DNA of 47,111 bases from Rhizobium halophilum. Lineage in GTDB: Bacteria; Pseudomonadota; Alphaproteobacteria; Rhizobiales; Rhizobiaceae. Positions 1 through 6,121 of this stretch are shown here, piece after piece. Below the pieces are notes generated by a model. It was given only the letters and a program-made list of their open reading frames with translations. It did not search any database and was not told the origin of the DNA. The translations under genes and the position numbers were made by a program. The stretch covers positions 1 through 47,111 of the forward strand of contig NZ_JAKJHS010000014.1 of the NCBI RefSeq assembly GCF_021648825.1, given 5' to 3'. How positions within the stretch are numbered: the stretch's first letter is position 1; the number at the start of each line of letters is the position of its first letter.

Positions 1-79
1 CATCGACAATCCGTTCGGCACGAGGTTGTCACCCATGTCTTAGGTACAAACCGTTACCTATGTGTCCGGGTCGGACACC
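1..79. other. possible insertion-sequence end or remnant
   Basis: Two imperfect 18-base direct repeats (around 28-45 and 54-71, sharing an ACC-ATGT core) are followed by a 7-bp inverted repeat, GTGTCCG ggt CGGACAC, at 62-78. Repeated ATGT/GG blocks of this kind resemble multi-site transposase-binding ends of IS21- or IS481-like elements. An open frame from the window edge stops at base 42 and could be the tail of a gene outside the window. No transposase is visible here, so the assignment is weak. The hairpin lies just downstream of the tRNA-Arg 3' end on the minus strand, so it could instead be part of that gene's terminator, although no T-run follows. Confidence 0.3.
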
Positions 80-87
80 CAACGGAA

Positions 88-164
88 TGGCGACCCCGGC
101 AGGATTCGAACCTGCGACCGTTCGCTTAGAAGGCGAATGCTCTATCCAGCTGAGCTACGGGGCC
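88..164 (-). tRNA. tRNA-Arg (anticodon TCT)
   Basis: The reverse complement folds as a full cloverleaf of 77 nt with encoded CCA (TGG at 88-90 on the plus strand). The acceptor stem is GGCCCCG with CGGGGTC, the T-loop is TTCGAAT, and the anticodon loop CTTCTAA gives anticodon TCT, which reads AGA. It is one of four tRNA genes in the window and is not interrupted. Confidence 0.96.
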
Positions 165-190
165 GACGGGCGCCGGGGCGCCAAAACCGG

Positions 191-496
191 TCAATGCGTC
201 CAGGGCTGGATGCGGTTGTACCGGAAATTGTCCGTATAGGAGACGACCTGCCGGACCACTTCCTTCGGCGGAACGACGCGATACTCGATCCCTTCGCGTT
301 TGGCATAGGCTTCCGCCTGCTCCTGCGTTTCGAAGGTCAGCCTCACCTGCTGTCGGGTATCGGATGAAGATGTGTATCCAAGAACCGGATCGATCCGTCG
401 CGGCGCCTCCTGGTCAAATTCCAGGACCCAGAGATGGGTTTTCGCCTTGCCAGACTGCATGGCGTTTCGTGCGGGACGATAAATCTTGGCGGACAT
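191..496 (-). CDS. ETC complex I accessory subunit, NDUFS4-like
   Basis: A 101-residue protein of the NDUFS4/AQDQ (18-kDa subunit) family. The start MSAKIYRPARNAMQSGKAKT is typical of the alphaproteobacterial form, followed by a WVLEFDQEAPRR core and a C-terminal segment with the conserved run of aromatic and charged residues (YTDNFRYNR near the end). In mitochondria the homologue is a peripheral-arm accessory subunit of NADH:ubiquinone oxidoreductase; in alphaproteobacteria the protein is thought to associate with complex I even though its gene sits outside the nuo operon, as here. It is a single gene between tRNA-Arg and a gap, with no visible operon partner. Confidence 0.88.
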   Translation of the reverse strand: MSAKIYRPARNAMQSGKAKTHLWVLEFDQEAPRRIDPVLGYTSSSDTRQQVRLTFETQEQAEAYAKREGIEYRVVPPKEVVRQVVSYTDNFRYNRIQPWTH

Positions 497-902
497 TCGC
501 GACGACGCTCCCTGAATGGCCGGACTGGCTCCGGCGCGTCGTCAGCGTGGGAAGGGTTGAACCCCGCCCTCTGACCCGAGCCGGCCAAAGCAATCCGTAT
601 CGATGGCTCTATAGCGGCAATTCCTGGCGAAAGCAAAGAGAACAAATGAGAACCGCTCGAGACAGCAGACTGCATCGGAGGACCGGGCAGGCGGAGCGGA
701 AGAGCGGCGTCGGCGCCAGAAATGCCCGGCAGCCGTGCGTCGAGCGCCGCGGATGAGATTTCGTTTGCGACGACGCCGAATGGATCTGCAGGGCGCGACA
801 TTGGTTGCCCCGTCACGCGCCACCCCTCTCTGAGGCTGCGCGTTGTCTTCAGGAGCCAGAAGGGTTATGCAAACCTCGCTGTCATCTCCCTGAAGCAACG
901 AG
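497..902. other. gap without recognisable gene
   Basis: About 400 bases separate the NDUFS4-like gene from the ABC permease. Open frames exist on both strands, but they are arginine- and proline-rich and lack good ribosome-binding sites or family resemblance, so I take them as chance frames. The region should hold the divergent promoters of both flanking genes; I see no convincing -35/-10 pair. Confidence 0.5.
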
Positions 903-1679
903 TTGCCCTTGTCTTTCATCCTGACTCACCTGCGCATCGCGAGCGCATTTTGCCTTCGGGAGATGTCTACGAGGTACGGGAAAAGCCCCGGCGGCTACTT
1001 CTGGGCGCTGGGAGAACCGCTCGGATACATCATCATGATGAGCATCCTGTTCCACGCGATTGCGAGAAGCACCAATCTGCCCGGAGGCTTCACCCTTTTC
1101 TTCGCGACAGGGTATTTCGGCTATCATTTGTTCAGGGGAACGGCCGATTATGCCACACCTGCCATCAGCGCGAACAAGAACCTCCTCACCTACCCCGTGG
1201 TGGCGCCTTTCGACCCACTCGTTGCCAGGCTGTTTCTGCAGGCGATGACCTTCGTTGTCGTTTCCACGATCATCCTGGGTCCACTCGTCCTAACGACGCG
1301 ACAGCCGATCTATCTGAACTGGGAACCGCTCCTTCTGGCATTGGCGATAGGCTTGTGTCTGGGAGCCTCGGTGGCGATGGTGAACGCATCTCTTTTTCCC
1401 CGCTATCCGATCTACCAGAAGCTCTATGACATCCTTATGCGACCTCTGCTTCTTGTTTCCGGCGTTTTCTATCTCCCAAGCAGCCTACCGCTGCCCTACC
1501 GCGACTACGTCCTGATGAACCCGATCACGCATCTGGTGATTCTCTTCAGGCGTGGGTTCTACGGGAACATCCGGATGGACGGCCTGGACCTGGCTTTCCT
1601 TCTCGAAACGACAGCAGTTGTCGGGTTGCTCGGCATATTTCTTTTCACTTTCTATTCCCCAGCTTCGGTGAGGGATTAG
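903..1679 (+). CDS. ABC-2 type permease, polysaccharide export (KpsM/RkpT-like)
   Basis: A 258-residue integral membrane protein with about six hydrophobic segments, in the size and pattern of KpsM/BexB/Wzm inner-membrane permeases, which move capsular or other polysaccharides (or their lipid-linked forms) out of the cytoplasm with an ATPase partner. Family hallmarks are the N-terminal amphipathic run ending LREMSTRYGKSPGGYFWALGEPL and a central segment with paired glycines (FATGYFGYHLFRG). A stop at 891-893 closes the frame, so the start must be TTG at 903 or TTG at 909; no clear Shine-Dalgarno sequence is present. No ATP-binding subunit, periplasmic adaptor or glycosyltransferase lies nearby, so its partner must be encoded elsewhere, or the gene is an orphan. 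Confidence 0.8.
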   Translation: MPLSFILTHLRIASAFCLREMSTRYGKSPGGYFWALGEPLGYIIMMSILFHAIARSTNLPGGFTLFFATGYFGYHLFRGTADYATPAISANKNLLTYPVVAPFDPLVARLFLQAMTFVVVSTIILGPLVLTTRQPIYLNWEPLLLALAIGLCLGASVAMVNASLFPRYPIYQKLYDILMRPLLLVSGVFYLPSSLPLPYRDYVLMNPITHLVILFRRGFYGNIRMDGLDLAFLLETTAVVGLLGIFLFTFYSPASVRD

Positions 1680-1849
1680 CGCAAGGACGTACTGCGATGC
1701 ATTGCCCGCAGGGCAAGATCGGGCGTCAATGGCATGGAAGCAATACGGCGCTGCAGCGGTTATCCGCATCACGGCACAGTGTAGGAACTGTGAGCCACGA
1801 AGGGCCGTTATGGAGCCAGAGAGGGGGCAAACCTGTAAGGGAGGCTCCT

Positions 1850-1981
1850 ATGAGTTGGATCGCAGCCTACGCTCTGTTGGGAATGCCGTTCGTCGCAGTG
1901 GCTTTAGGCCTTGGGGTCTATTACTTTACGGTGACGCAGATCGAACATTACCGCGAGGAGCATCGCCAAGAGCCGCATTGA
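1850..1981 (+). CDS. small membrane protein, 43 aa
   Basis: ATG at 1850 follows a strong ribosome-binding site (AAGGGAGG at 1838-1845). The 43-residue product is one transmembrane helix (WIAAYALLGMPFVAVALGLGVYYF) followed by a charged tail, TQIEHYREEHRQEPH. It is too short for most annotation pipelines. It lies on the chromosomal side of attL, 110 bases before the element. Function is unknown. Small single-span proteins of this kind often modulate a larger membrane complex, but nothing here shows a partner. Confidence 0.65.
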   Translation: MSWIAAYALLGMPFVAVALGLGVYYFTVTQIEHYREEHRQEPH

Positions 1982-2091
1982 GGCGAACGCAGTCGCGAGG
2001 TTACCGTACGGCCTGAGGGACTTCCCACTGTGCTCACAGGGCAAGGCCTGGCTACGCAGGAACGCTGACGTCATAGATTTCGCGGGAAAAT

Positions 2092-2116
2092 CGTGGTCGG
2101 AGTGGAGAGATTCGAA
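2092..2116. repeat. attL core repeat
   Basis: These 25 bases are identical to 20066-20090, the 3' end of tRNA-Pro including CCA plus two bases beyond it. Similarity continues for five more bases with one mismatch (TTCCC here, CTCCC at the right end). This copy has no tRNA body attached: the following bases at 2122 onward diverge from the tRNA. It is therefore the displaced original 3' end of the tRNA left at the far side of the insertion. Confidence 0.93.
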
Positions 2117-2350
2117 TTCCCATAGCTCGTTGAATTACAACGACTACTTCCCGCTCTTTGTAACGCCGTAACAGCCAACATTCCGTTCTCGACATGGATA
2201 TAGTCCGCATCCTGCGGAAAGGCAACTACCCTTCACTTCCGCCTCCCCCGCACATACGCTCTGAACGCATTTAAGTTCAGGCGACAAAGGGCCGTTAACA
2301 GACCTAGGCTATCCTTTGGAAAATCGTGGCGATCAAAGCGAGCCTTTCAC

Positions 2351-2677
2351 ATGCACAAGATGGTATCAACGTTTCTAGTGGGCCTTTTAGGTCTTTCGGG
2401 ATGCGCCGACACTACAGTCACAGATGCCGACCGGGCCAAGATCGCGCCGGCGATCCTCAAGTCCGACGACTATCTCCGGTATAAGGAAGCATTTCAAACA
2501 GCATCGGCAAAGCTCGTAAAGAAGGGCACCTGCACCGAGCAGGATCTTAACTATTGGGGTGGTTGGACCCGCTCCGTGGCCCACAAGCCAAAGCCGGTCT
2601 ACTTCACCTATTGCGGGGGAGCGACGGTTTCGAACCGAATCTATATCAATACCGAAAGTCGCGAAATCTTCCAGTAG
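2351..2677 (+). CDS. small lipoprotein, element cargo
   Basis: A 108-residue protein with a short signal peptide and lipobox (LLGLSGC, Cys about residue 18), so it should be lipid-anchored at the membrane after cleavage. The mature part has paired cysteines (GTCTE and TYCGG), a small conserved-looking core NYWGGWTRSV and no family that I recognise. It is transcribed opposite to the packaging operon, next to attL, the usual place for cargo (moron) genes expressed from the integrated state. Upstream, GCTATCCTTTGG could hold a -10 box. The ribosome-binding site is weak. Lipoproteins in prophages sometimes act in superinfection exclusion; that is only a possibility here. Confidence 0.62.
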   Translation: MHKMVSTFLVGLLGLSGCADTTVTDADRAKIAPAILKSDDYLRYKEAFQTASAKLVKKGTCTEQDLNYWGGWTRSVAHKPKPVYFTYCGGATVSNRIYINTESREIFQ

Positions 2678-2862
2678 ATGCCGTCGGCTGACGTGTAAGC
2701 TCTAGGCGAGCGACGCACCACTCGATAACCTTCCACTGTGGCTAATCAGGATCTCTCTAAGCGTCAGCCGCTCCTGGGAACAACGGGGGAGGATTGGGAA
2801 CCGGAGTGCATATTCCCGATAACTACGGTAACTTCGGCGTCGAATCGTGGAGAATTTGTAGA

Positions 2863-3645
2863 ATGCGACGCCTAGTATCACTGATGTTTTTCCTCGGCTT
2901 TGTCGTCATTTCCGCACTTACAATCTATGCTGTCAATCTTAAGCTCTACTACAACAACTCTCCTTATGGGGGGTCTGATCGCGAAATAGCAGATTGGACC
3001 TTTGGACTGCTTTTGACGTCTATGATAGGTGTAGGCTTCAGCGTTATCGGTCTCTACTGGGTGAGAGAAACGTTACTTGCAACTCGTGGAACCGCCGAGG
3101 CAGCACGTGAAGCGAACGAGATCACGCGAACTTCCAATGAAACTTCTGAACGGGCATGGATCGTTTCAAGAGTGAAGCCTATGAGCCATATCACTCTAGA
3201 CCCGGATGGAAATTGGGGACTACCGATTGTCATCGAAAATAAAAACGCGGGTAAAACGCCAGCGCTCAACGTGTCTACTAATGTGATCGCAGCGTCCTTG
3301 GATGAGATAGGAGGAGCCGTTTCCTATCTCAGAAAGGAGTCCGGTGCTCACCTCAAGATCAATGGGATTATGCTGGCGCCCAACGGCGTGGTTGAACGGC
3401 GGTGGATGTTTCATACCACCATGACTAACGAATTCTATCACACATCGAGTGAGATCCCAGAATTCATAGTGGGCTGCGTTACGTATCACACGATCTTTGA
3501 TGAGGATCTACATCACACCATATTCGTCTACCACGTATCGAGAGACACAGGGTTTGAAGTAGGGTTCGTTGATCCAAAGCTGTACGACGGAATGCCGCCT
3601 GAAGAAGTATATCTATGGCCGTGGACTGGATCATACGCCACGTAA
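2863..3645 (+). CDS. membrane protein with two N-terminal TM helices, unknown
   Basis: From ATG 2863 the product is 260 residues; a GGAG at 2849-2852 precedes it. An in-frame TTG at 2794 would add 23 residues with no membrane or signal character, so I prefer 2863. It begins with a positively charged turn and two transmembrane helices (about 2-24 and 44-66), then a short polar helical region rich in Thr, Ala and Glu, then a soluble beta-rich domain from about 100 to the end. Base composition is visibly AT-richer than neighbouring genes, and rare codons (ATA, TTA, CGT) are frequent, which suggests recent acquisition. It forms a plus-strand cargo pair with the lipoprotein gene. A role in exclusion or signalling is speculation. 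Confidence 0.68.
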   Translation: MRRLVSLMFFLGFVVISALTIYAVNLKLYYNNSPYGGSDREIADWTFGLLLTSMIGVGFSVIGLYWVRETLLATRGTAEAAREANEITRTSNETSERAWIVSRVKPMSHITLDPDGNWGLPIVIENKNAGKTPALNVSTNVIAASLDEIGGAVSYLRKESGAHLKINGIMLAPNGVVERRWMFHTTMTNEFYHTSSEIPEFIVGCVTYHTIFDEDLHHTIFVYHVSRDTGFEVGFVDPKLYDGMPPEEVYLWPWTGSYAT

Positions 3646-3656
3646 CCGATAGCAAA

Positions 3657-3683
3657 AAGGCCGCCCCGGAAGGCGGCGGCCTT
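3657..3683. terminator. bidirectional terminator between convergent genes
   Basis: A 9-bp stem, AAGGCCGCC with GGCGGCCTT, with a 9-base loop lies between the stop of the plus-strand membrane protein (3645) and the stop of the minus-strand gene at 3698. An A-run precedes it and TTCT follows, so it can serve transcripts arriving from both sides. Confidence 0.75.
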
Positions 3684-3697
3684 CTAACAGCTAACAG

Positions 3698-4102
3698 TCA
3701 CATCAGGCCAAGACCACGAAGGGCCTGTTCGTCCATCGCTCTCTTGGTGTCCCGGATCGCGCTCCGGACGATTTCACGCTCTTCAGGGGTGCCGCCGTCC
3801 TTCCGAAGATCGGCAACAGTCCGTTCCCCTTCCCGCTTCGGGAGCGCGTCAAGATCAAGGTATTTGCCGGCCCGCTCTGCCGCCTCATTTTCGGACTTAG
3901 CGCGTTCCACGTCGGCAGACGCAAGCGGTGCCGTGATAAAAACCCCGCTCTGATCTACAGCCGCGAGAATCGACCATGTGACATCCAGCGGAGTAATGTC
4001 CTCTTGGCTGAGCAAGGCATCATTGATGATCTCCGTGATCTCGTATTCCAGTAGCTGACGCGGATCGATTTCTTCGGTCTCTCTGATCGGGATAATCGGC
4101 AT
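3698..4102 (-). CDS. hypothetical element protein, 134 aa
   Basis: Start ATG 4102 overlaps the TGA of the upstream gene (TGATG) and has GGGGAG eight bases before it, so translation is probably coupled. The protein is acidic at the N-terminus, mainly helical, with a central part TPLDVTWSILAAVDQSG and a highly charged C-terminal third (KREGERTVADLRKDGGTPEEREIV). No signal, membrane segment or known domain is visible. It is the last gene of the Rep-side operon and ends at the bidirectional terminator. Confidence 0.6.
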   Translation of the reverse strand: MPIIPIRETEEIDPRQLLEYEITEIINDALLSQEDITPLDVTWSILAAVDQSGVFITAPLASADVERAKSENEAAERAGKYLDLDALPKREGERTVADLRKDGGTPEEREIVRSAIRDTKRAMDEQALRGLGLM

Positions 4103-4710
4103 CACGCGGTCTCCCCAGGAACGGCTTCATACTCCGCTACTCGTGCTCGCAAGCTTGCGATCTCTTCCAATAGGATACCAACAAGGGGCGTAGAAGGTGA
4201 GCGATAGCGAGGGTTTGTATCAGCCTCATTCGCGGCCTGTTCCCACTTCGCATAGGTCTCGTCGTCAGCTGACCCATCCGGCTCTTCTGGCGTGAACTGG
4301 TGCGCAGCCCTTAGTCTTTCGAAATCGTGGCTGACTTGCTTGAGGCTTGTCAGCCAGCATTCAAGGTCATCAATCCAGCAATCAAGCTCACTTGACGGAT
4401 TGTCGCTATTGGCAATGTCAGCAGCGACGTGTTGCGAGAAGTCCGAGATGAAACCGTTGAAGCCGCAATCCTCTACAAGATCGATAACCCGATAGCTTTT
4501 CGCCTCGAAGGAAAGATTGTCCCGCCGTTCGATGGTCATCTGTGAGAACTGCTCCCAAAGCTCCTGTTCAGTGAGCATTGCGGCTGGCGTTGTGACCGTG
4601 GTATTCATAGAGCCTCCTTCGGCTTCATTGCTGTTGGGATTTACGGAAAGCGGCGTGGGGAAGTTTGGCGACCGAGCCACGCTGCTTTCTTCGTTTTGGG
4701 TGCTACTCAT
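4102..4710 (-). CDS. hypothetical element protein, 202 aa, with two good starts
   Basis: ATG 4710 has AGGAG five bases upstream and begins a 202-residue protein; an internal in-frame ATG at 4608 has an even better site (AAGGAGG, four bases) and would give 168 residues beginning MNTTVTTPAAML. The first 34 residues are Ser/Asn/Pro-rich and look disordered. The rest is acidic and helical, with WCWL-like aromatic and Cys residues around 95-115 (LDCWIDDLECWL) and a C-terminal helix. No known domain is recognised. It is 17 bases downstream of the 159-residue gene and coupled to the next gene by TGATG. Confidence 0.6.
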   Translation of the reverse strand: MSSTQNEESSVARSPNFPTPLSVNPNSNEAEGGSMNTTVTTPAAMLTEQELWEQFSQMTIERRDNLSFEAKSYRVIDLVEDCGFNGFISDFSQHVAADIANSDNPSSELDCWIDDLECWLTSLKQVSHDFERLRAAHQFTPEEPDGSADDETYAKWEQAANEADTNPRYRSPSTPLVGILLEEIASLRARVAEYEAVPGETA

Positions 4711-4727
4711 TTTCTCTCCTGTCGTAG

Positions 4728-5207
4728 CTAGTCACTCTTCACCCTCCACTGTGGAAGGGTCCACCGGACCTGCTTCTGTAGCTGGTCGCGGATCTTCGTA
4801 AGCGTCACGATATCCGCCAACGCCTGTTTCCTTACGTCCGGATCATTGAGGTCAGCTTGTTCAAGCTCTGTAATCCGGGCGTTGATCTCGTCTGTCTTGT
4901 ACTGGTTGATTTGTCCTGCCAGCGCGCCCGCCGCGTCTAGCAGCAAACCAACGATCCTTTCGGCGCGGCCGATAGAGCCACGGTTAGGACCGTCCTCTTC
5001 CTTCCATTCCGGATCACTGTCGCCGGCAACGGCATAATCAGGAATGGCTATGCCTGCCGTCTCAAGATACCAATCCATTGCAGACCATCGATCTCCATCA
5101 GAAAAAGGCTTCTTCAAGAAACCATCAGTCGCGTCAGGAAGTCGACGTTCTTTCTCCTTTTGACGCTGCTGGTAGCGCCGGACCTTCTCCGCGTTCGTGA
5201 GTGCCAT
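4728..5207 (-). CDS. hypothetical phage protein, 159 aa
   Basis: Start ATG 5207 with AGGA eight bases before it. The N-terminus (LTNAEKVRRYQQRQKEKERR) is a basic helix of a type common in small phage proteins and in terminase-small-like or DNA-binding N-termini. The middle is acidic, and residues about 100-145 form an amphipathic helix with heptad character (DEINARITELEQADL), suggesting a coiled coil. The gene is first behind the consensus promoter at 5240-5268. Function is unknown; a regulatory or scaffold role is only a guess. Confidence 0.62.
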   Translation of the reverse strand: MALTNAEKVRRYQQRQKEKERRLPDATDGFLKKPFSDGDRWSAMDWYLETAGIAIPDYAVAGDSDPEWKEEDGPNRGSIGRAERIVGLLLDAAGALAGQINQYKTDEINARITELEQADLNDPDVRKQALADIVTLTKIRDQLQKQVRWTLPQWRVKSD

Positions 5208-5239
5208 AAACGTCCTATCAGCGGTTTTAGTGTTGGTGT

Positions 5240-5268
5240 CTTATACATAACACCATGCGCTTTGTCAA
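5240..5268 (-). promoter_or_regulatory. consensus sigma-70-type promoter with overlapping operator-like repeat
   Basis: On the minus strand TTGACA (5268-5263) and TATAAG (5245-5240) are separated by exactly 17 bases, a near-perfect sigma-70 promoter reading toward the 159-, 202- and 134-residue genes. A 6-bp inverted repeat, TGGTGT (5234-5239) and ACACCA (5250-5255) with ten bases between, encloses the -10 box, the position expected for a dimeric repressor site. Confidence 0.8.
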
Positions 5269-5447
5269 TTGGCTTGTGGCGCAATCGAAGCGGGCCATAT
5301 GTCCGCCACCTCCCCTAAGGCGATCTTGATCTGGTCGGCATCCGGTGCGCCGGTCCAGGCGCATTCCCGTGGTGCGGTCATGAGGGCGGCAATAAGCCGG
5401 TCATAGGTGGCAGTCGGCAGGTAAACTTCGGTAGTCTCGATTTGCAT
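5265..5447 (-). CDS. small hypothetical protein, 60 aa
   Basis: ATG 5447 is preceded by AGGACGGG nine bases upstream; an upstream in-frame TTG would add two residues. The product is soluble and acidic with no recognised domain. It overlaps by a few bases the -35 box of the promoter for the next gene, so it probably belongs to a separate upstream transcript. Confidence 0.5.
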   Translation of the reverse strand: MQIETTEVYLPTATYDRLIAALMTAPRECAWTGAPDADQIKIALGEVADIWPASIAPQAN

Positions 5448-5543
5448 TTTCAACCCGTCCTAAAGGTATGTTGACGGGGACGTTGTGACTGATTTGCGAA
5501 TCGCCGTCTACACAAATTATTCAACGATTATAAATAGTTATAG

Positions 5544-5561
5544 TAAGTCACCGGTGACTTA
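5544..5561. promoter_or_regulatory. 18-bp perfect palindrome, operator candidate
   Basis: TAAGTCACCGGTGACTTA is fully self-complementary and lies in an AT-rich stretch (TATAAATAGTTATAG just to its left) between the divergent 60-residue (minus) and 44-residue (plus) genes. This is the expected form and place of a repressor or activator site controlling both directions. No regulator gene that I recognise lies next to it. Confidence 0.7.
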
Positions 5562-5633
5562 TCAACATCCGAGAATCCACGGCAACCATTCGGCCCCTAC
5601 AATGCGCTCGACATGCAGTTGAAGGAGATCGAA

Positions 5634-5768
5634 ATGAGCAAGATGGACTGGCTGTTGCTGGCGGGGCTGATCATTCCGGTTGTGCCGGGAGTGATGCGGG
5701 AGCTTCGGCTGTGGCGAGAAGCGCGTCGGAAAGAGGCTGCCAGCAGATCACGCGACAAGTGCCGGTGA
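5634..5768 (+). CDS. 44-aa single-span membrane protein
   Basis: ATG 5634 follows a strong GAAGGAGAT site. The product has one transmembrane helix (residues about 5-20, WLLLAGLIIPVVPGV) then a very basic cytoplasmic tail with many Arg and Lys. An in-frame ATG at 5613 would add seven residues but has no ribosome-binding site. It is the only plus-strand gene in this part of the element besides the one at 14040. Its last 21 bases overlap the 3' end of the convergent minus-strand gene. Small holin-, exclusion- or type I toxin-like roles all fit the size, and none is shown. Confidence 0.55.
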   Translation: MSKMDWLLLAGLIIPVVPGVMRELRLWREARRKEAASRSRDKCR

Positions 5769-5951
5769 TCCGATGGGAACGTCAATGCCAATAGCCGGGA
5801 GCCAAATGGGTGCCAGGGTGATCACTGCCCAGATCAGCAGGGGTCGGAGAAGACCGATCACTGCTAGGAGGAAAGCGAAGCCGATGGCCCAGCCAGTGCC
5901 GGAGACCTTGAACTTGCCAAAGCTGAGGGAAAGCCTGCTGCGCTGCTTCAT
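5748..5951 (-). CDS. 67-aa membrane protein with two hydrophobic segments
   Basis: ATG 5951 has AAGGA seven bases upstream; the longer frame to 6017 adds a sequence without support. After a basic N-terminus (MKQRSRLSLSFGKFKVSG) it has two hydrophobic segments (about 20-35 and 38-54) joined by a short Arg-containing turn, then a short tail. Size and topology allow a holin-like role but I see no family match. The gene lies directly after rep in the same direction and converges with the 44-residue gene. Confidence 0.55.
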   Translation of the reverse strand: MKQRSRLSLSFGKFKVSGTGWAIGFAFLLAVIGLLRPLLIWAVITLAPIWLPAIGIDVPIGSPALVA

Positions 5952-6121
5952 CGTCGGTCCTTTCACCAAAACGAAAATCGAATCAGTGAGGGACAACTTC
6001 AAATATGCTGCTTGCACCCAGGGGGAGTGTCAACAGCCAGCCGCTCTCAGAGTTGTAGATACGCCGATCTCCACAACCACCGCCGAGCTTGTGGAAAGCA
6101 TTGGCGCCGACCGCGAACAAA

